Notes: a model not told the origin generated them from the sequence alone. DNA of 64,000 nucleotides from Sulfurimonas sp. HSL3-2 (GCF_039645965.1 NZ_CP147917.1:1984001-2048000); one strand, 5' to 3'; shown: positions 24,098 to 32,891, numbered from the stretch's first letter. Made by a program: numbers and translations.

Positions 24098-25039
24098 TTA
24101 GTGTAAGTCTCTCCACACTGAACGTTTCCAAAGGTAAGCAAAAATTGCAAACACTATCATGAAGAACATTACGTTTTTACCTACTTCTTCACGCTCGACA
24201 CGTTTAGTATCACCGCTGTCAGCTAAGTGTTCGATAACTTTTTCAGCTGCTTCTGCAGTAACACCGACACGTGGCATAGCAGTACCTGGAAGTGCATTTT
24301 GAGGATCCTCAATAAACGTACTTAGGTAGTGCTCACCGCGAGAACGGATATACATAGATAGATCCGGAGGAAGTTTACCCATATATTTTGTCAATGCATC
24401 TTGATAATCGATAACTTGAATATCAAACGCTAACTCATCTTTTTTGTATTTGAACGCAGGTTTTTCACCGATCTGTGTCCAGTTCTCATATCTCATAGCA
24501 TGACAACGGCCACAAGCAGTCTCAAATGCCATTTTAGGAGTAAGCTCCTCTTTTTTCACGGCAATAGACTGAAGGTAAGCGACCATATCAGCCACTTCTT
24601 GGTCTATATCTCCGCCTGCACCGTAAAACTGTGACATCGGGAATGTTTTTCCACTGTTGTCATTGAACTTATGCTCTAAAATCAGTGCATGAGTAGGATT
24701 TTTAATAAGTGCCGCTAAGAACTTCGGTTCATAGATCGCACCTACATTACTAAGATCCGGAGTGTTTACTCCATAGCTTTGTGCAGTAGTAACAGGGTCC
24801 ATAGGAGCAGGAATACTTGCGACTTTGATCGAGTGACAACCAGTACAAGCACCGGCACCCATGACTAAGTCTTTACCGCGAGTAGCATCACCTGTTTTTG
24901 TAAGTGCAGGAAGATCTGCATAAACAAACTTTTCACTTTCAATGTGCTTATGCATCTTTGAATGTGCGAAAGGCTCTACAAGGTAATATGTGACAAGCGT
25001 AAAAGCAGTAACAACCGCTAATATAAATAATTCTTTCAT
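24098..25039 (-). CDS. petC: cytochrome bc1 complex, diheme cytochrome c subunit
   Basis: A 313-residue membrane-anchored cytochrome c of the ubiquinol/menaquinol:cytochrome c oxidoreductase. It has an N-terminal helix (MKELFILAVVTAFTLVTYYLV), two heme motifs, CTGCH and CGRCH, and a C-terminal anchor (MFFMIVFAIFAYLW). Two hemes is the Campylobacterota form, unlike the monoheme cytochrome c1 of mitochondria. It is the last gene of petABC and is 12 bases downstream of petB. It would pass electrons to periplasmic cytochromes and the cbb3 oxidase. Confidence 0.93.
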   Translation of the reverse strand: MKELFILAVVTAFTLVTYYLVEPFAHSKMHKHIESEKFVYADLPALTKTGDATRGKDLVMGAGACTGCHSIKVASIPAPMDPVTTAQSYGVNTPDLSNVGAIYEPKFLAALIKNPTHALILEHKFNDNSGKTFPMSQFYGAGGDIDQEVADMVAYLQSIAVKKEELTPKMAFETACGRCHAMRYENWTQIGEKPAFKYKKDELAFDIQVIDYQDALTKYMGKLPPDLSMYIRSRGEHYLSTFIEDPQNALPGTAMPRVGVTAEAAEKVIEHLADSGDTKRVEREEVGKNVMFFMIVFAIFAYLWKRSVWRDLH

Positions 25040-25051
25040 TCTCTTCTCCCC

Positions 25052-26266
25052 TTACGCTTTTTTCTCAAATTTAGTGATGATAGGAAGAACAATCCATAGT
25101 CCTATAAACACTAACGCTGCATAGAAACCTACAGTTCCGTACGGCTCGATCGGTGGTACTTTACCCATTGCAGTAAGTATGATCATATCAATGAGCAATG
25201 CCCAGAACCAGATAGCAAACAATCCACGACGGTTAGCAGGAACAGTGTTTGGACTTCTGTCTAAGAACGGTAGCAACATATAGATAACCTGTGCAAAACC
25301 GAATGCTAGTAGACCGACATTTGTAGAAAACGGACGTAAGATCTCATAAGACCATAGGAAATACCACTCAGGATAGATGTGAGTCGGAGTTTTCAGGCCG
25401 TCTGCAGGGTCAAAGTTAACCGGATCCATCGCAAAATCATAGTGATAGAACACTAAGTAAAAGAAGAAGATCAGGTAGATAGATACGACGAACATATCTT
25501 TACTCATAAAGTCGTTAGCAAATGCAATAACTTTAGAACCTGCTTTGTCTCCGCTTTTATATTTTTTAGCTTCCGCTTCAAAATCGATCTCTTCACCGTC
25601 TTGGTTGTTAACGTGAGGAATACGAAGTGCACCGAAGTGTAAACCGATAACTCCGATAATCGCTAAAGGAAGAAGAAGTACGTGTAACATGAAGAAACGG
25701 TCAAGGAACGCTTGTGCAGGAACGTAGTCACCACGGATCCATTCGACTAGACCATTTGCATGTAATCCACCAAGACTGAAGATGTTAGTAATAACCATAC
25801 CTGCCCAGTAACTCATTTGTCCCCATGGAAGCATATAACCAGAAAACGCCTCAGCAGAGAAAGTCACGAATAACAACATACCTGATATCCAGATCATCTC
25901 ACGACCTTTTTTATAAGAACCGTAGTAGATACCTGTGAACATGTGGATATAGATTACTAAGAAAACGACTGATGCCGCTACCCCGTGAATATGTCTCCAT
26001 AACCATCCAAACTCGACTTCACGCATAATAGTGTAGTTAACACTGTCAAATGCAGTATTAATGTTTGGTTGATAATACATCAATAAAAAGATACCCGATA
26101 CTAATAAAAGAGCGAATGTGATAGCTAAAACCATCCCCATAGCCCATAAAAAGTTAATATTTTTTGGAATCCAATACTCAGTTGCCATAACACGACGAAC
26201 AGTATCAATGCCTAGGCGTTGATTTAGCCAGTCATGAACACTAGTTGCTTTTGTAAAATGTGCCAT
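25052..26266 (-). CDS. petB: cytochrome b of the bc1 complex
   Basis: A 404-residue polytopic protein. The heme-ligand His residues appear in WRHIHGVAASVVF and LHVLLLPLAIIGVIGLHFG; the Qo-site segment is PEWYFLWSYEILRPF, the PEWY motif of cytochrome b. About eight membrane helices are visible. Fused length and the continuous DxxxPEWY part indicate the full-length (not split b6/IV) form. It follows petA by 12 bases. Confidence 0.96.
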   Translation of the reverse strand: MAHFTKATSVHDWLNQRLGIDTVRRVMATEYWIPKNINFLWAMGMVLAITFALLLVSGIFLLMYYQPNINTAFDSVNYTIMREVEFGWLWRHIHGVAASVVFLVIYIHMFTGIYYGSYKKGREMIWISGMLLFVTFSAEAFSGYMLPWGQMSYWAGMVITNIFSLGGLHANGLVEWIRGDYVPAQAFLDRFFMLHVLLLPLAIIGVIGLHFGALRIPHVNNQDGEEIDFEAEAKKYKSGDKAGSKVIAFANDFMSKDMFVVSIYLIFFFYLVFYHYDFAMDPVNFDPADGLKTPTHIYPEWYFLWSYEILRPFSTNVGLLAFGFAQVIYMLLPFLDRSPNTVPANRRGLFAIWFWALLIDMIILTAMGKVPPIEPYGTVGFYAALVFIGLWIVLPIITKFEKKA

Positions 26267-26278
26267 CTATCCTCCTCC

Positions 26279-26800
26279 TTAAAGCGTAACGCCGGTTTCT
26301 TTCATTTTTTGATACTCTGGACCTTCTTCACCTAAAACCAATTTATTGCCATCGATTTTAAAAGGAGGAATATCAAGACCACGCGGTGGTGGAGCTTTTG
26401 TAACCATACCTGTAAAGTCATACATACCACCGTGACACGCACAAAGGAAATCCTCTTTGTCAGGACGGTAACCCGGGATACATCCAAGGTGAGTACAAAG
26501 ACCGATACACACCATGAAATGCTCACCGTTAACTACGACATTACGTGCTACATCCGCTTCGTTTTGTCTTGATATCATCTCTTTAGTCAGTTTTAAAACG
26601 AAAATAGGTTTCCCTCTCCATTTTTCAGTGACAAGCTCGTTCTCTTTATATGCTGACATATCAAGAGTCGTAAAACCTGCTGCACGCACACTTGGAAGTG
26701 GATCCCAAGTCTTTTTCATAGCGTAAAGAGAAGCAATAGCTCCGACACCGGCAACGGCACCGAAAGCTTTACCCATAAACCCTCTTCTTCCATTTTTCAT
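26279..26800 (-). CDS. petA: Rieske iron-sulfur protein of the bc1 complex
   Basis: A 173-residue Rieske protein. The start has a twin-arginine signal anchor (MKNGRRGFMGKAFGAVAGVG). The [2Fe-2S] ligands are in CTHLGC and CACHGG, with the GMYDF and PPPRGLD segments after them. It is the first gene of petABC on the minus strand, with TTTCCTC-rich sequence giving a GAGGAAAA ribosome site. A 61-base gap on the right separates it from the unknown gene at 26862, which runs the same way. Confidence 0.96.
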   Translation of the reverse strand: MKNGRRGFMGKAFGAVAGVGAIASLYAMKKTWDPLPSVRAAGFTTLDMSAYKENELVTEKWRGKPIFVLKLTKEMISRQNEADVARNVVVNGEHFMVCIGLCTHLGCIPGYRPDKEDFLCACHGGMYDFTGMVTKAPPPRGLDIPPFKIDGNKLVLGEEGPEYQKMKETGVTL

Positions 26801-26861
26801 CGTATTTTCCTCATTACTTTAGAATCGTAGGCTTTATGCTATATCAATTTCTCTTAAAAAA

Positions 26862-27728
26862 CTATGAATACAACTTTTCTTTAAGATAATTTACAACATT
26901 GTTACTAATTTGTTGGATTTTATTATATTTTTGTGATAAAATTTGTGACAGTACGGCATTTAGAGCATCTCTACTAAAATCGTTAATTATTGGTATATTT
27001 AGTTCTTCAAATAATCTTACAAAATATTTTGGATAATCTTCTCTTTGAAGGTAGATAGGCTTTCCGCCGCTTGCAAGATTATCGAGTACCGCTTGAGGCG
27101 ATGAAGTGATCAAGACTTTTGAAGATGTTATAAACTCGTCATATTCTTCAAACTCATAAGAATTTTTGAACTTTTTCTTTAACATATCTTCATAATCTAA
27201 AAAATAATAAAATCCTGTTAAAAATGTGACATCCAGTCCCTCTAAAAGATCAAGATGTTTCTCCAGATCTTTTTCATAATCGTCATCGCCGAAGAAAAAT
27301 CCGAGTTCGATATTTTTCTCAAACTCGCCGAAATATTTGTCATCGACCATCGCCGCTTTACATGTAAGCTCATCTTCATAATATGGAGAGATCAAAAACT
27401 CATTTTTTTCGCGTTTATCATCGATATCGTCGCTGACTCTTATAAATGTAGAGAAGTATGCGCGCATATCTTCGAGCATCAAAGGGTTCGCTTCGGCACT
27501 GTCGAAGATGATCTTATCTCCCTGATGTGCTATGTTTACGATGTTTCTGACAAGATCGATCCCGACACTGTTTTTGATGCCGAAATGTCTTGCTTCGTGA
27601 GCGATACGAAAATCTGAGCACAGCAGTGTTATCTCATCGTCTTGAAGTGCGTTTAGTATCGCGACCGCTCTTCTAAATCTGTCCAGTCCTACTCTATGAC
27701 CCGTATCGACATAATAAAATATTCTCAT
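26862..27728 (-). CDS. cytosolic protein, possibly PseG-like fold
   Basis: A 288-residue protein without signal or membrane helices. The start RIFYYVDTGHRVGLDRFRRA and the later SSPQAVLDNLASGGKPIYL resemble the two halves of PseG-like (GT-B fold) UDP-sugar hydrolases, in which an N-terminal GHR loop and a C-terminal G-G-x-P segment bind nucleotide sugar. The match is partial and the middle part is very acidic (DDDYEKDLEKHLD). I do not assign a function. An exact TTACATGTAA lies at 27358 (encodes ELTCK). Confidence 0.6.
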   Translation of the reverse strand: MRIFYYVDTGHRVGLDRFRRAVAILNALQDDEITLLCSDFRIAHEARHFGIKNSVGIDLVRNIVNIAHQGDKIIFDSAEANPLMLEDMRAYFSTFIRVSDDIDDKREKNEFLISPYYEDELTCKAAMVDDKYFGEFEKNIELGFFFGDDDYEKDLEKHLDLLEGLDVTFLTGFYYFLDYEDMLKKKFKNSYEFEEYDEFITSSKVLITSSPQAVLDNLASGGKPIYLQREDYPKYFVRLFEELNIPIINDFSRDALNAVLSQILSQKYNKIQQISNNVVNYLKEKLYS

Positions 27729-27827
27729 AATAATTCCCGTTTTTCTCTTTAAATATAGCCAGGATTATAACTACACTTAGCTTTATCGGGAATTGTATAT
27801 AAGACTAACCTGCTGTTTTTAGATACC

Positions 27828-28040
27828 TCATCTTTTGGACAGGTTCTCTTTTTTCCTTGCATATTCTTCATCATCTATCTCACCGCTTGCATATCTCTTA
27901 TCCAAGATATCCATCGCAGTCGGTTCATCGTTTTTCGTACTGTTATTTATAAAATAAACCGCTCCTACTATCAGCAGGAAAAATACAAGCCAGCCAAGTC
28001 CCATAGTAAACCCCCATCCACTCATCATATGATCAAACAT
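27828..28040 (-). CDS. small membrane protein with a SHOCT domain
   Basis: A 70-residue protein: a membrane helix at about 13-32 (LGWLVFFLLIVGAVYFI) and a C-terminal SHOCT motif, MDILDKRYASGEIDDEEYARK. The AGGAG ribosome site precedes the ATG. SHOCT proteins are small, often membrane-bound, and have oligomerising roles that are poorly known. Confidence 0.85.
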   Translation of the reverse strand: MFDHMMSGWGFTMGLGWLVFFLLIVGAVYFINNSTKNDEPTAMDILDKRYASGEIDDEEYARKKENLSKR

Positions 28041-28119
28041 GAGCTTCTCCTGTTATTTTTTCTATACGAATATTATAGTATCTATTTGTGAGGTGTTTGT
28101 GATAAAAAAAGATAAACTT

Positions 28120-28148
28120 TTAATTAGGTATCCTGTCTCCGGAATTTT
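28120..28148 (-). repeat. 29-base repeat, copy A
   Basis: This 29-base sequence, read as TTAATTAGGTATCCTGTCTC on the plus strand and continuing to 28148, matches 29061-29089 at 27 of 29 positions in the same orientation. Each copy lies at the end of a short open frame that follows one of two exported-protein genes. The sequence shared (CCGGRGACAGGATA on the minus strand) recalls elements that I associate with REP/Y1-transposase neighbourhoods, but that is from memory only. Confidence 0.85.
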
Positions 28149-28255
28149 ATGGATATATGCTCTTCATCCCAATATGGTTCAGATGAAAATTGTTCTCTAC
28201 CTTTAATGAGGTCAATTAACGCGCTTCTTGTACTTGTATGTATATTACTTAGCAT
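28124..28255 (-). pseudogene. 43-codon open frame ending in the 29-base repeat, probably a gene remnant
   Basis: A small frame beginning MLSNIHTSTRSALIDLIKG and ending FRRQDT. It has a proper ribosome site (AAGGAAC) and starts one base after the stop of the exported-protein gene, so it is likely translated. Its last 8 codons fall within the 29-base repeat, which is read here in a different frame from the copy at 29061. That suggests the original gene was cut and joined to the repeat. It may also be a genuine small protein; I recognise no family. Confidence 0.45.
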
Positions 28256-28256
28256 C

Positions 28257-29012
28257 TTAGTTCCTTATACTATCAATTACTTCAAATGAACATACATTTT
28301 TTTGTTCATTTTTATCTATCTCTACTATCTTAATTTTAGGCTTAAAACGTCCAGCGCCATATAGTGCTCCCCTGTAAAAACTATCCATATACATTTTTTT
28401 ATTATAAAAAAATAGATTTGTATCGGTTTCCAAATCCATTTTGACATTTGCAAAGTTTGAGTTTACAAATGCCTGTCTTAAAAGTTTCGTTTTTTCAATA
28501 TCTATCGATTGATCTCTTGTATTGATAACGACCATAAATACTATAAAAATTTTGGAATATCCAGCTTCATTTGGTTTGGTTCCATCTTTAAAGATGCGCA
28601 TAAACCTTTGATCTTTACCAAGAAAATCATTACGATAATCAGTAATATAAAACCATCTGTACTCAAGTGATTGATCAATATAAAATTTTTGATTGTATTG
28701 ATCAAACTTTTTATCCTTCCTATCAATCATATTTTCATATGCAGCAATTCTTTTCAGTAAAGTTAAATTTCCATTTGAAATACTTAGAGGTTCCCATTGT
28801 GGGCGAGTGAATTTTTTTGTATATGGACCTTTAAATTCTCGAAACTTCATTATCCCTTCTGGGCTCTCTTCTTGCGCCACAAACTGTTCATCCATATTGT
28901 GAGCATAATCTTTACAAATTTGTTTTTCTTTCCCTTGTAAAATCACTACTCTTACATCATCTCCATATAAGTACACTACGATTAAAGACAAAACTATTAC
29001 TAACTTTTTCAT
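28257..29012 (-). CDS. exported protein of unknown function, candidate orphan immunity protein
   Basis: A 251-residue protein with signal peptide MKKLVIVLSLIVVYLYGDD. I chose the ATG at 29012; a GTG one codon earlier is also in frame, but the AGAGGTGG ribosome site fits the ATG better. The mature part is rich in aromatic and basic residues with no known motif. The upstream leader and first codons (AGAGGTGGTGTGATGAAAAA) are nearly the same as those of the next gene at 29900, so the two arose beside copied leaders. Between the two lies a remnant of a type VI lipase-like gene, so this may be an immunity protein left behind. That role is inferred. Confidence 0.6.
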   Translation of the reverse strand: MKKLVIVLSLIVVYLYGDDVRVVILQGKEKQICKDYAHNMDEQFVAQEESPEGIMKFREFKGPYTKKFTRPQWEPLSISNGNLTLLKRIAAYENMIDRKDKKFDQYNQKFYIDQSLEYRWFYITDYRNDFLGKDQRFMRIFKDGTKPNEAGYSKIFIVFMVVINTRDQSIDIEKTKLLRQAFVNSNFANVKMDLETDTNLFFYNKKMYMDSFYRGALYGAGRFKPKIKIVEIDKNEQKNVCSFEVIDSIRN

Positions 29013-29060
29013 CACACCACCTCTCTTGTTTGATTTATTCTTTTTACATGTAAGAATTAT

Positions 29061-29089
29061 TTAATTAGCTATCCTGTCCCCGGAATTTT
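29061..29089 (-). repeat. 29-base repeat, copy B
   Basis: Second copy of the repeat at 28120-28148, with two differences. It forms the 3' end of the DUF2235 remnant and contains that frame's stop codon. An exact TTACATGTAA palindrome (29044-29053) lies 7 bases to its left. Confidence 0.85.
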
Positions 29090-29135
29090 TGTTATTACCC
29101 GTACCGTCGAAAAATACTCCTATTCTTGTTGCCAT
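29061..29135 (-). pseudogene. 5' remnant of a DUF2235 (T6SS Tle1-like lipase) gene
   Basis: A 24-codon frame beginning MATRIGVFFDGTGNNKNS. The GVFFDGTGNN segment is the characteristic N-terminus of DUF2235 alpha/beta-hydrolases, which include Tle1-type phospholipase effectors of type VI secretion. A strong ribosome site (AAAAGGAGG) precedes it, 12 bases after the stop of the exported gene at 29148. The frame ends at once where the 29-base repeat begins; the other several hundred residues expected are absent. It is therefore a truncated gene joined to the repeat. Whether the short peptide is still made is unknown. Confidence 0.7.
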
Positions 29136-29147
29136 CTCTGCCTCCTT

Positions 29148-29900
29148 TTAAAACAGTTTTTGCCAAATGCTCTGTTTGACTTCCCTAAAGTGATCCTGTG
29201 CGTTAATGTTGTCTCTACCAAGATTCGCCCTACAATTTTTCTCATCCACCAAGATATCTATCTTCATCATAGTGTCTTTGATCTCATCCACTCCAAACTC
29301 AGGATGTCCATCTGAATGTTCTTTATCTATATATCTAGTACGATTTACATCGTCGTCTATCTGCATCGTGCAGTGGAAACTACTACCTTTTCTATATTCA
29401 TACCAAAATGTTTTACATAAAAAAGTACTCTTTGGAGCGATACGAAAGTACTTTTTGTCTGTGGAAAGAGCTGATGGAGCATCAGGCTCTTTTAATGACA
29501 TCGCCCCCCCTTTAGTCTTATAATAAATTGGACTGACTTTTTGTTTATCGCTTAGAATATAGTGTATGGAGGAGAGTTCCTTATCGTGTTTGCGTTTCAT
29601 GATGAGCAGCAATCCCGCAAAGCGGTAGTTACACTCATTTTTATCATTTTTCATAATTATTGGAATTTTTATAGTGTAATTACCATCAGGAACCGAAATA
29701 TTCTTTCCCGCTATCTTGGGTCTTCTAAAACCTGTAAGTCTTACATAATGGGAACAAGCATCACTTTCAAGATTTTGGCTCACATATGTCATCATATAAC
29801 GTGCATCAAGACGAGGATCTTTCTCTCCAATAATTGTATAACTTGCCTCTTGTGCAAACAACACACCAAAAAATAAAATAGATAATAATAACTTTTTCAT
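29148..29900 (-). CDS. exported protein of unknown function, candidate orphan immunity protein
   Basis: A 250-residue protein with signal peptide MKKLLLSILFFGVLFAQEA. The start at 29900 is set by the TGATG overlap with the upstream small gene and by the AGAGGTGG ribosome site; a longer frame would begin with a non-signal sequence. The mature part has four Cys-containing segments (SDACSHYVRL, NECNYRF, TFLCKTFW, HCTMQID), suggesting disulfides in the periplasm. Together with the DUF2235 remnant that follows, it looks like part of an effector/immunity locus. No family was recognised. Confidence 0.62.
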   Translation of the reverse strand: MKKLLLSILFFGVLFAQEASYTIIGEKDPRLDARYMMTYVSQNLESDACSHYVRLTGFRRPKIAGKNISVPDGNYTIKIPIIMKNDKNECNYRFAGLLLIMKRKHDKELSSIHYILSDKQKVSPIYYKTKGGAMSLKEPDAPSALSTDKKYFRIAPKSTFLCKTFWYEYRKGSSFHCTMQIDDDVNRTRYIDKEHSDGHPEFGVDEIKDTMMKIDILVDEKNCRANLGRDNINAQDHFREVKQSIWQKLF

Positions 29901-30124
29901 CACGCCACCTCTTCTTTTGGATTTCTTTGTCTTATACCCCAAGGGCACTTTCTTTGGAGCGCATGTAAAGAATTATTTGCACTTTTTGAGACATTGTTTT
30001 TTGAGTCTGCGGTATTTATGGTTTGAAGTTGTATATGAATGAAGTCTTTGTCTGGTATGCATACCAAAGTAGAAGTTTGCAATGAAAAATCGCACTGTGA
30101 ATTGTTTAACTCATTTTCTTCCAT
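29900..30124 (-). CDS. small protein of unknown function coupled to the exported gene
   Basis: A 74-residue frame, MEENELNNSQCDFSLQTS and on, with AAAGGTGAC before the ATG pair (30127 or 30124; the second has better spacing). Its TGA overlaps the ATG of the next gene (TGATG), typical of coupled genes. No signal peptide or known motif. It could be the remnant of a longer effector gene or a genuine small partner of the exported protein. Confidence 0.5.
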   Translation of the reverse strand: MEENELNNSQCDFSLQTSTLVCIPDKDFIHIQLQTINTADSKNNVSKSANNSLHALQRKCPWGIRQRNPKEEVA

Positions 30125-30127
30125 CAT

Positions 30128-30423
30128 GTCACCTTTATGAATAGTGTTACATGTAAAAGGTCATAACTCATCACACACTACTTTGTTACTTTACCTTTTA
30201 CATTGTCTGAAAACTTGCGAATAACGATTATATAAAATGTTATTTTTTGTCGTTTTTTTAACAAAATTATGAATTAAATATAACAAAAAAAACTTGTGAT
30301 GTGATAGTAAAATATTAATAAAATATTGAATTATGAATATAATTACTTTTTGTAGCAATTAAGAAGATCTGATAAGTATTAAAGGGTATCATTCAAAATC
30401 CAGTGAATGACACTCCTTTTTTA
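30128..30423. other. AT-rich intergenic region with promoter-like sequence
   Basis: This 296-base gap between the small gene at 30124 and mnmG is very rich in A and T, with several A and T runs and TATAAT-like words around 30220-30350 on both strands. It contains a TTACATGTAA palindrome at 30147-30156 and the mnmG terminator at its left-hand (mnmG) end. I see no gene in it. Its composition fits an accessory insertion boundary. Confidence 0.5.
30386..30413 (-). terminator. hairpin after mnmG
   Basis: Nine base pairs, with one G-U pair in the minus-strand RNA, surround a 10-base loop just past the mnmG gene's outer neighbour region at 30386-30413. mnmG itself ends at 30424 and is read leftward, so its transcript passes through here. 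A short CCCTTT follows rather than a long U-run, so it may be weak. Confidence 0.5.
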
Positions 30424-32304
30424 TTACGCTTTTTTAGTTTTTGCAGATATCTTTATATAGATATGAAGTATCTCTAAAGCTGCTGGGGTCATACCGCTTA
30501 TCTGCAGTGCTGCTTGAAGAGTAGGCGGATTGAACTTCTCTAGTTTTTCGACTATCTCTTTTGAAAGACCGCTTACTTTTCTGAAGTCAAATCCTTCAGG
30601 GATCTCGATGGTGAGATATTTTTTCATCTTCTCAATCTCTTGACTTTGTTTGTCCACATATCTTGAGTATTTCGCTTCTACCAAGATCTCCTCTTTGATA
30701 TAGTCGTCATACTTTGCAAGTTCAGGCACGATGGCTACCATCTTCTCTATAGTAAAACTTTTTCTTGCCACAAGCTGTTCAGCAAAGATCGTATCTGTTA
30801 TCTTCTCTTCGTCGATACTTTCAAGAAGTGCGATGAACTCTTTGTTGGGAGTGAACTTCGTGTTTTTCAGAAGTTCTACACCCTCTTGGATCTGCTCTTT
30901 TTTGACAAGCATCTTTTGGTACGCATCCACAGGAAGAAGTCCAAGTTCGTATCCGTATCCGCTTAGACGAACGTCCGCTGACTCTTCACGAAGAAGAAGA
31001 CGGTACTCGGCACGTGAAGTAAACATTCTGTACGGCTCTTTTGTCCCTTTTGTCACAAGGTCGTCTATCAAAACGCCGATGTATGCTTCATCACGGCGAA
31101 GTACAAGCGGCTCTTTTCCCTCTAGTGAAAGCGAAGCGTTGATACCAGCCATCAGACCTTGCGCCGCTGCTTCTTCATACCCTGTCGTACCGTTTATCTG
31201 ACCAGCTAAGTAAAGGTTTTTGACCTTTTTTGTCTCAAGTGAATGTTTAAGCTCTGTCGGGTCTACATAATCATACTCTATGGCATAACCGTAACGTACG
31301 ATACGCGCATTTTCCATCCCTTTTACAGAGTGGATCATCGCTTCTTGGACATCGACGGGGAGTGAAGTACTCATACCGTTGATATAACACTCAGTGTTCT
31401 CAAAAGTCTGAGGCTCGATAAAAAGATGATGCTGCTCTTTATCACGGAAACGGTTTATCTTGTCTTCGATACTCGGACAGTAACGAGGCCCCACACCCTC
31501 TATCTGACCCGTAAAAAGAGGTGCTCTGTGAAAGTTGCCCTCGATGATCGAGTGAGTCTCAGGGTTCGTGTATGCGATGTAACACGGAAGCTGCTCTTTT
31601 GTACGTGCAAACTCTTCACGGTCTGTTCTAAAACTAAACGGCGTCGGTTTTGCGTCACCCTCTTGGATCTCCATCACGCTCAGGTCGATGCTTGACGTGT
31701 CGATACGTGCACATGTCCCTGTCTTTAAACGTCCGACTCTAAGACCGCGGCTGATGAGAGACTCTGAAAGGTTCTCTGCACTGAACTCGCCGAAACGTCC
31801 CGCACGCTTTTGGTACTCACCGATGTGGATGACGCCTTTTAGGAATGTTCCCGTTGTCAGGATGACGCGTGAAGCCATATACTCATGCATAAGCTCGGTC
31901 TTTACACCCACGACCATGTCGCCGTCAAATATCAGCGCTTCTACGGTCTCCTGTTTTAGTTCAAGGTTGGGTGTTGTAAGGATCTTGTTTCTTGCGATGA
32001 CACGGTATTTGTCCATATCTATCTGAGCACGAGTCCCGCGAACGGCAGGACCCTTTGTCTGGTTGAGTATACGGAACTGTATCCCGGCTTCATCGGTGAT
32101 CAGACCCATCTCTCCGCCAAGAGCGTCGAGCTCGCGTACAAGATGCCCTTTTGCAAGTCCGCCCACGGCAGGGTTACAGCTTGTCGCACCGACCTGCTCT
32201 GCAAGCATAGAGATCAAAAGTGTTTTATGACCCATTCTTGCTGCTGCTAACGACGCTTCGACACCTGCATGCCCGCCGCCGACAACTATTACATCATATT
32301 TCAT
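30424..32304 (-). CDS. mnmG: tRNA uridine-5-carboxymethylaminomethyl modification enzyme MnmG
   Basis: A 626-residue FAD enzyme that, with MnmE, installs the cmnm5 group on U34 of several tRNAs. The start [17 protein letters not shown] is the FAD loop; a TTG 12 bases upstream is in frame, but the GGAAAA ribosome site fits the ATG at 32304. The [18 protein letters not shown] and [12 protein letters not shown] segments are diagnostic. The C-terminal MnmE-binding part has [15 protein letters not shown]. It is divergent from ppnP. Confidence 0.97.
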   Translation of the reverse strand: MKYDVIVVGGGHAGVEASLAAARMGHKTLLISMLAEQVGATSCNPAVGGLAKGHLVRELDALGGEMGLITDEAGIQFRILNQTKGPAVRGTRAQIDMDKYRVIARNKILTTPNLELKQETVEALIFDGDMVVGVKTELMHEYMASRVILTTGTFLKGVIHIGEYQKRAGRFGEFSAENLSESLISRGLRVGRLKTGTCARIDTSSIDLSVMEIQEGDAKPTPFSFRTDREEFARTKEQLPCYIAYTNPETHSIIEGNFHRAPLFTGQIEGVGPRYCPSIEDKINRFRDKEQHHLFIEPQTFENTECYINGMSTSLPVDVQEAMIHSVKGMENARIVRYGYAIEYDYVDPTELKHSLETKKVKNLYLAGQINGTTGYEEAAAQGLMAGINASLSLEGKEPLVLRRDEAYIGVLIDDLVTKGTKEPYRMFTSRAEYRLLLREESADVRLSGYGYELGLLPVDAYQKMLVKKEQIQEGVELLKNTKFTPNKEFIALLESIDEEKITDTIFAEQLVARKSFTIEKMVAIVPELAKYDDYIKEEILVEAKYSRYVDKQSQEIEKMKKYLTIEIPEGFDFRKVSGLSKEIVEKLEKFNPPTLQAALQISGMTPAALEILHIYIKISAKTKKA

Positions 32305-32370
32305 AATATTTTCCAAAATGTAGAATAATTTTTGAAATTATACCCTTTTCTAATTAGTTTCATAATTAGA

Positions 32371-32376
32371 TATAAT
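32371..32376 (+). promoter_or_regulatory. likely -10 box of ppnP
   Basis: TATAAT lies 22 bases before the ATG at 32398, in an AT-rich gap shared with the divergent mnmG. Confidence 0.55.
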
Positions 32377-32397
32377 TTCGAAAAAAAAAGGTTAGAA

Positions 32398-32712
32398 ATG
32401 TCAAAGTTTACAAATGTCGATATCGTAAAAAAAGCAAATATCTATTTTGACGGAAAAGTCACAAGCCGTACAGTAGAGTTTCCAAACGGAGAGAGAAAAA
32501 CTTTAGGGATTATGCAGCCGGGCGAGTACACTTTCGGGACAGGCGATGCAGAGATCATGGATATGTATGCAGGAGAGTTCTCTGTCAAACTTCCTGACAG
32601 CGAAGAGTTCGTAGATATGAAAGCACCTTGTGTATTTGAAGTAGGAGCAAACACTTCATTTGATATCAAAGTCAAGACTGTAACAGACTACTGCTGTTCA
32701 TACATAAAATAA
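32398..32712 (+). CDS. ppnP: pyrimidine/purine nucleoside phosphorylase PpnP
   Basis: A 104-residue cupin-fold nucleoside phosphorylase (former DUF1255). The start at [19 protein letters not shown] is chosen because it matches the family start and lies 22 bases after a -10 box. [19 protein letters not shown] and [13 protein letters not shown] are typical. It releases ribose-1-phosphate and free base from several nucleosides. It ends at a terminator shared with the convergent rubredoxin gene. Confidence 0.93.
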   Translation: MSKFTNVDIVKKANIYFDGKVTSRTVEFPNGERKTLGIMQPGEYTFGTGDAEIMDMYAGEFSVKLPDSEEFVDMKAPCVFEVGANTSFDIKVKTVTDYCCSYIK

Positions 32713-32713
32713 T

Positions 32714-32741
32714 CTTTTAGAGGAGACTACTCCTCTAAAGG
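32714..32741. terminator. bidirectional terminator between ppnP and rubredoxin genes
   Basis: A 10-bp perfect stem (TTTAGAGGAG/CTCCTCTAAA) with a 4-base loop, extended by two more pairs, flanked by T's on one side and A's on the other. It contains the rubredoxin stop codon and serves both convergent genes. Confidence 0.8.
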
Positions 32742-32891
32742 TTCAAAAGCATCTTTTGACATCCCGCAGTCCGGGCATACCCAATCATCCGGAATATCTT
32801 CAAAAGCGGTTCCCGGAGCGATACCTCCATCCTCATCACCGATATCAGGATCATAAATATAATCACATGCCGTACAGATATATTTTTTCAC
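32727..32891 (-). CDS. rubredoxin
   Basis: A 54-residue rubredoxin with a GTG start ([19 protein letters not shown]). The two iron-binding pairs are CTAC and CPDC ([13 protein letters not shown]). The AAAGGATG ribosome site supports the GTG. It is a small one-electron carrier, often serving oxygen or peroxide reduction; the partner is unknown. The frame is missed by annotation that only uses ATG or a length cut. Confidence 0.93.
   Translation of the reverse strand: MKKYICTACDYIYDPDIGDEDGGIAPGTAFEDIPDDWVCPDCGMSKDAFEPLEE

Noticed and set aside
32305-32316. Longer mnmG start at TTG 32316
   Set aside because: The ribosome site GGAAAA is placed for the ATG at 32304, and the family begins [11 protein letters not shown].
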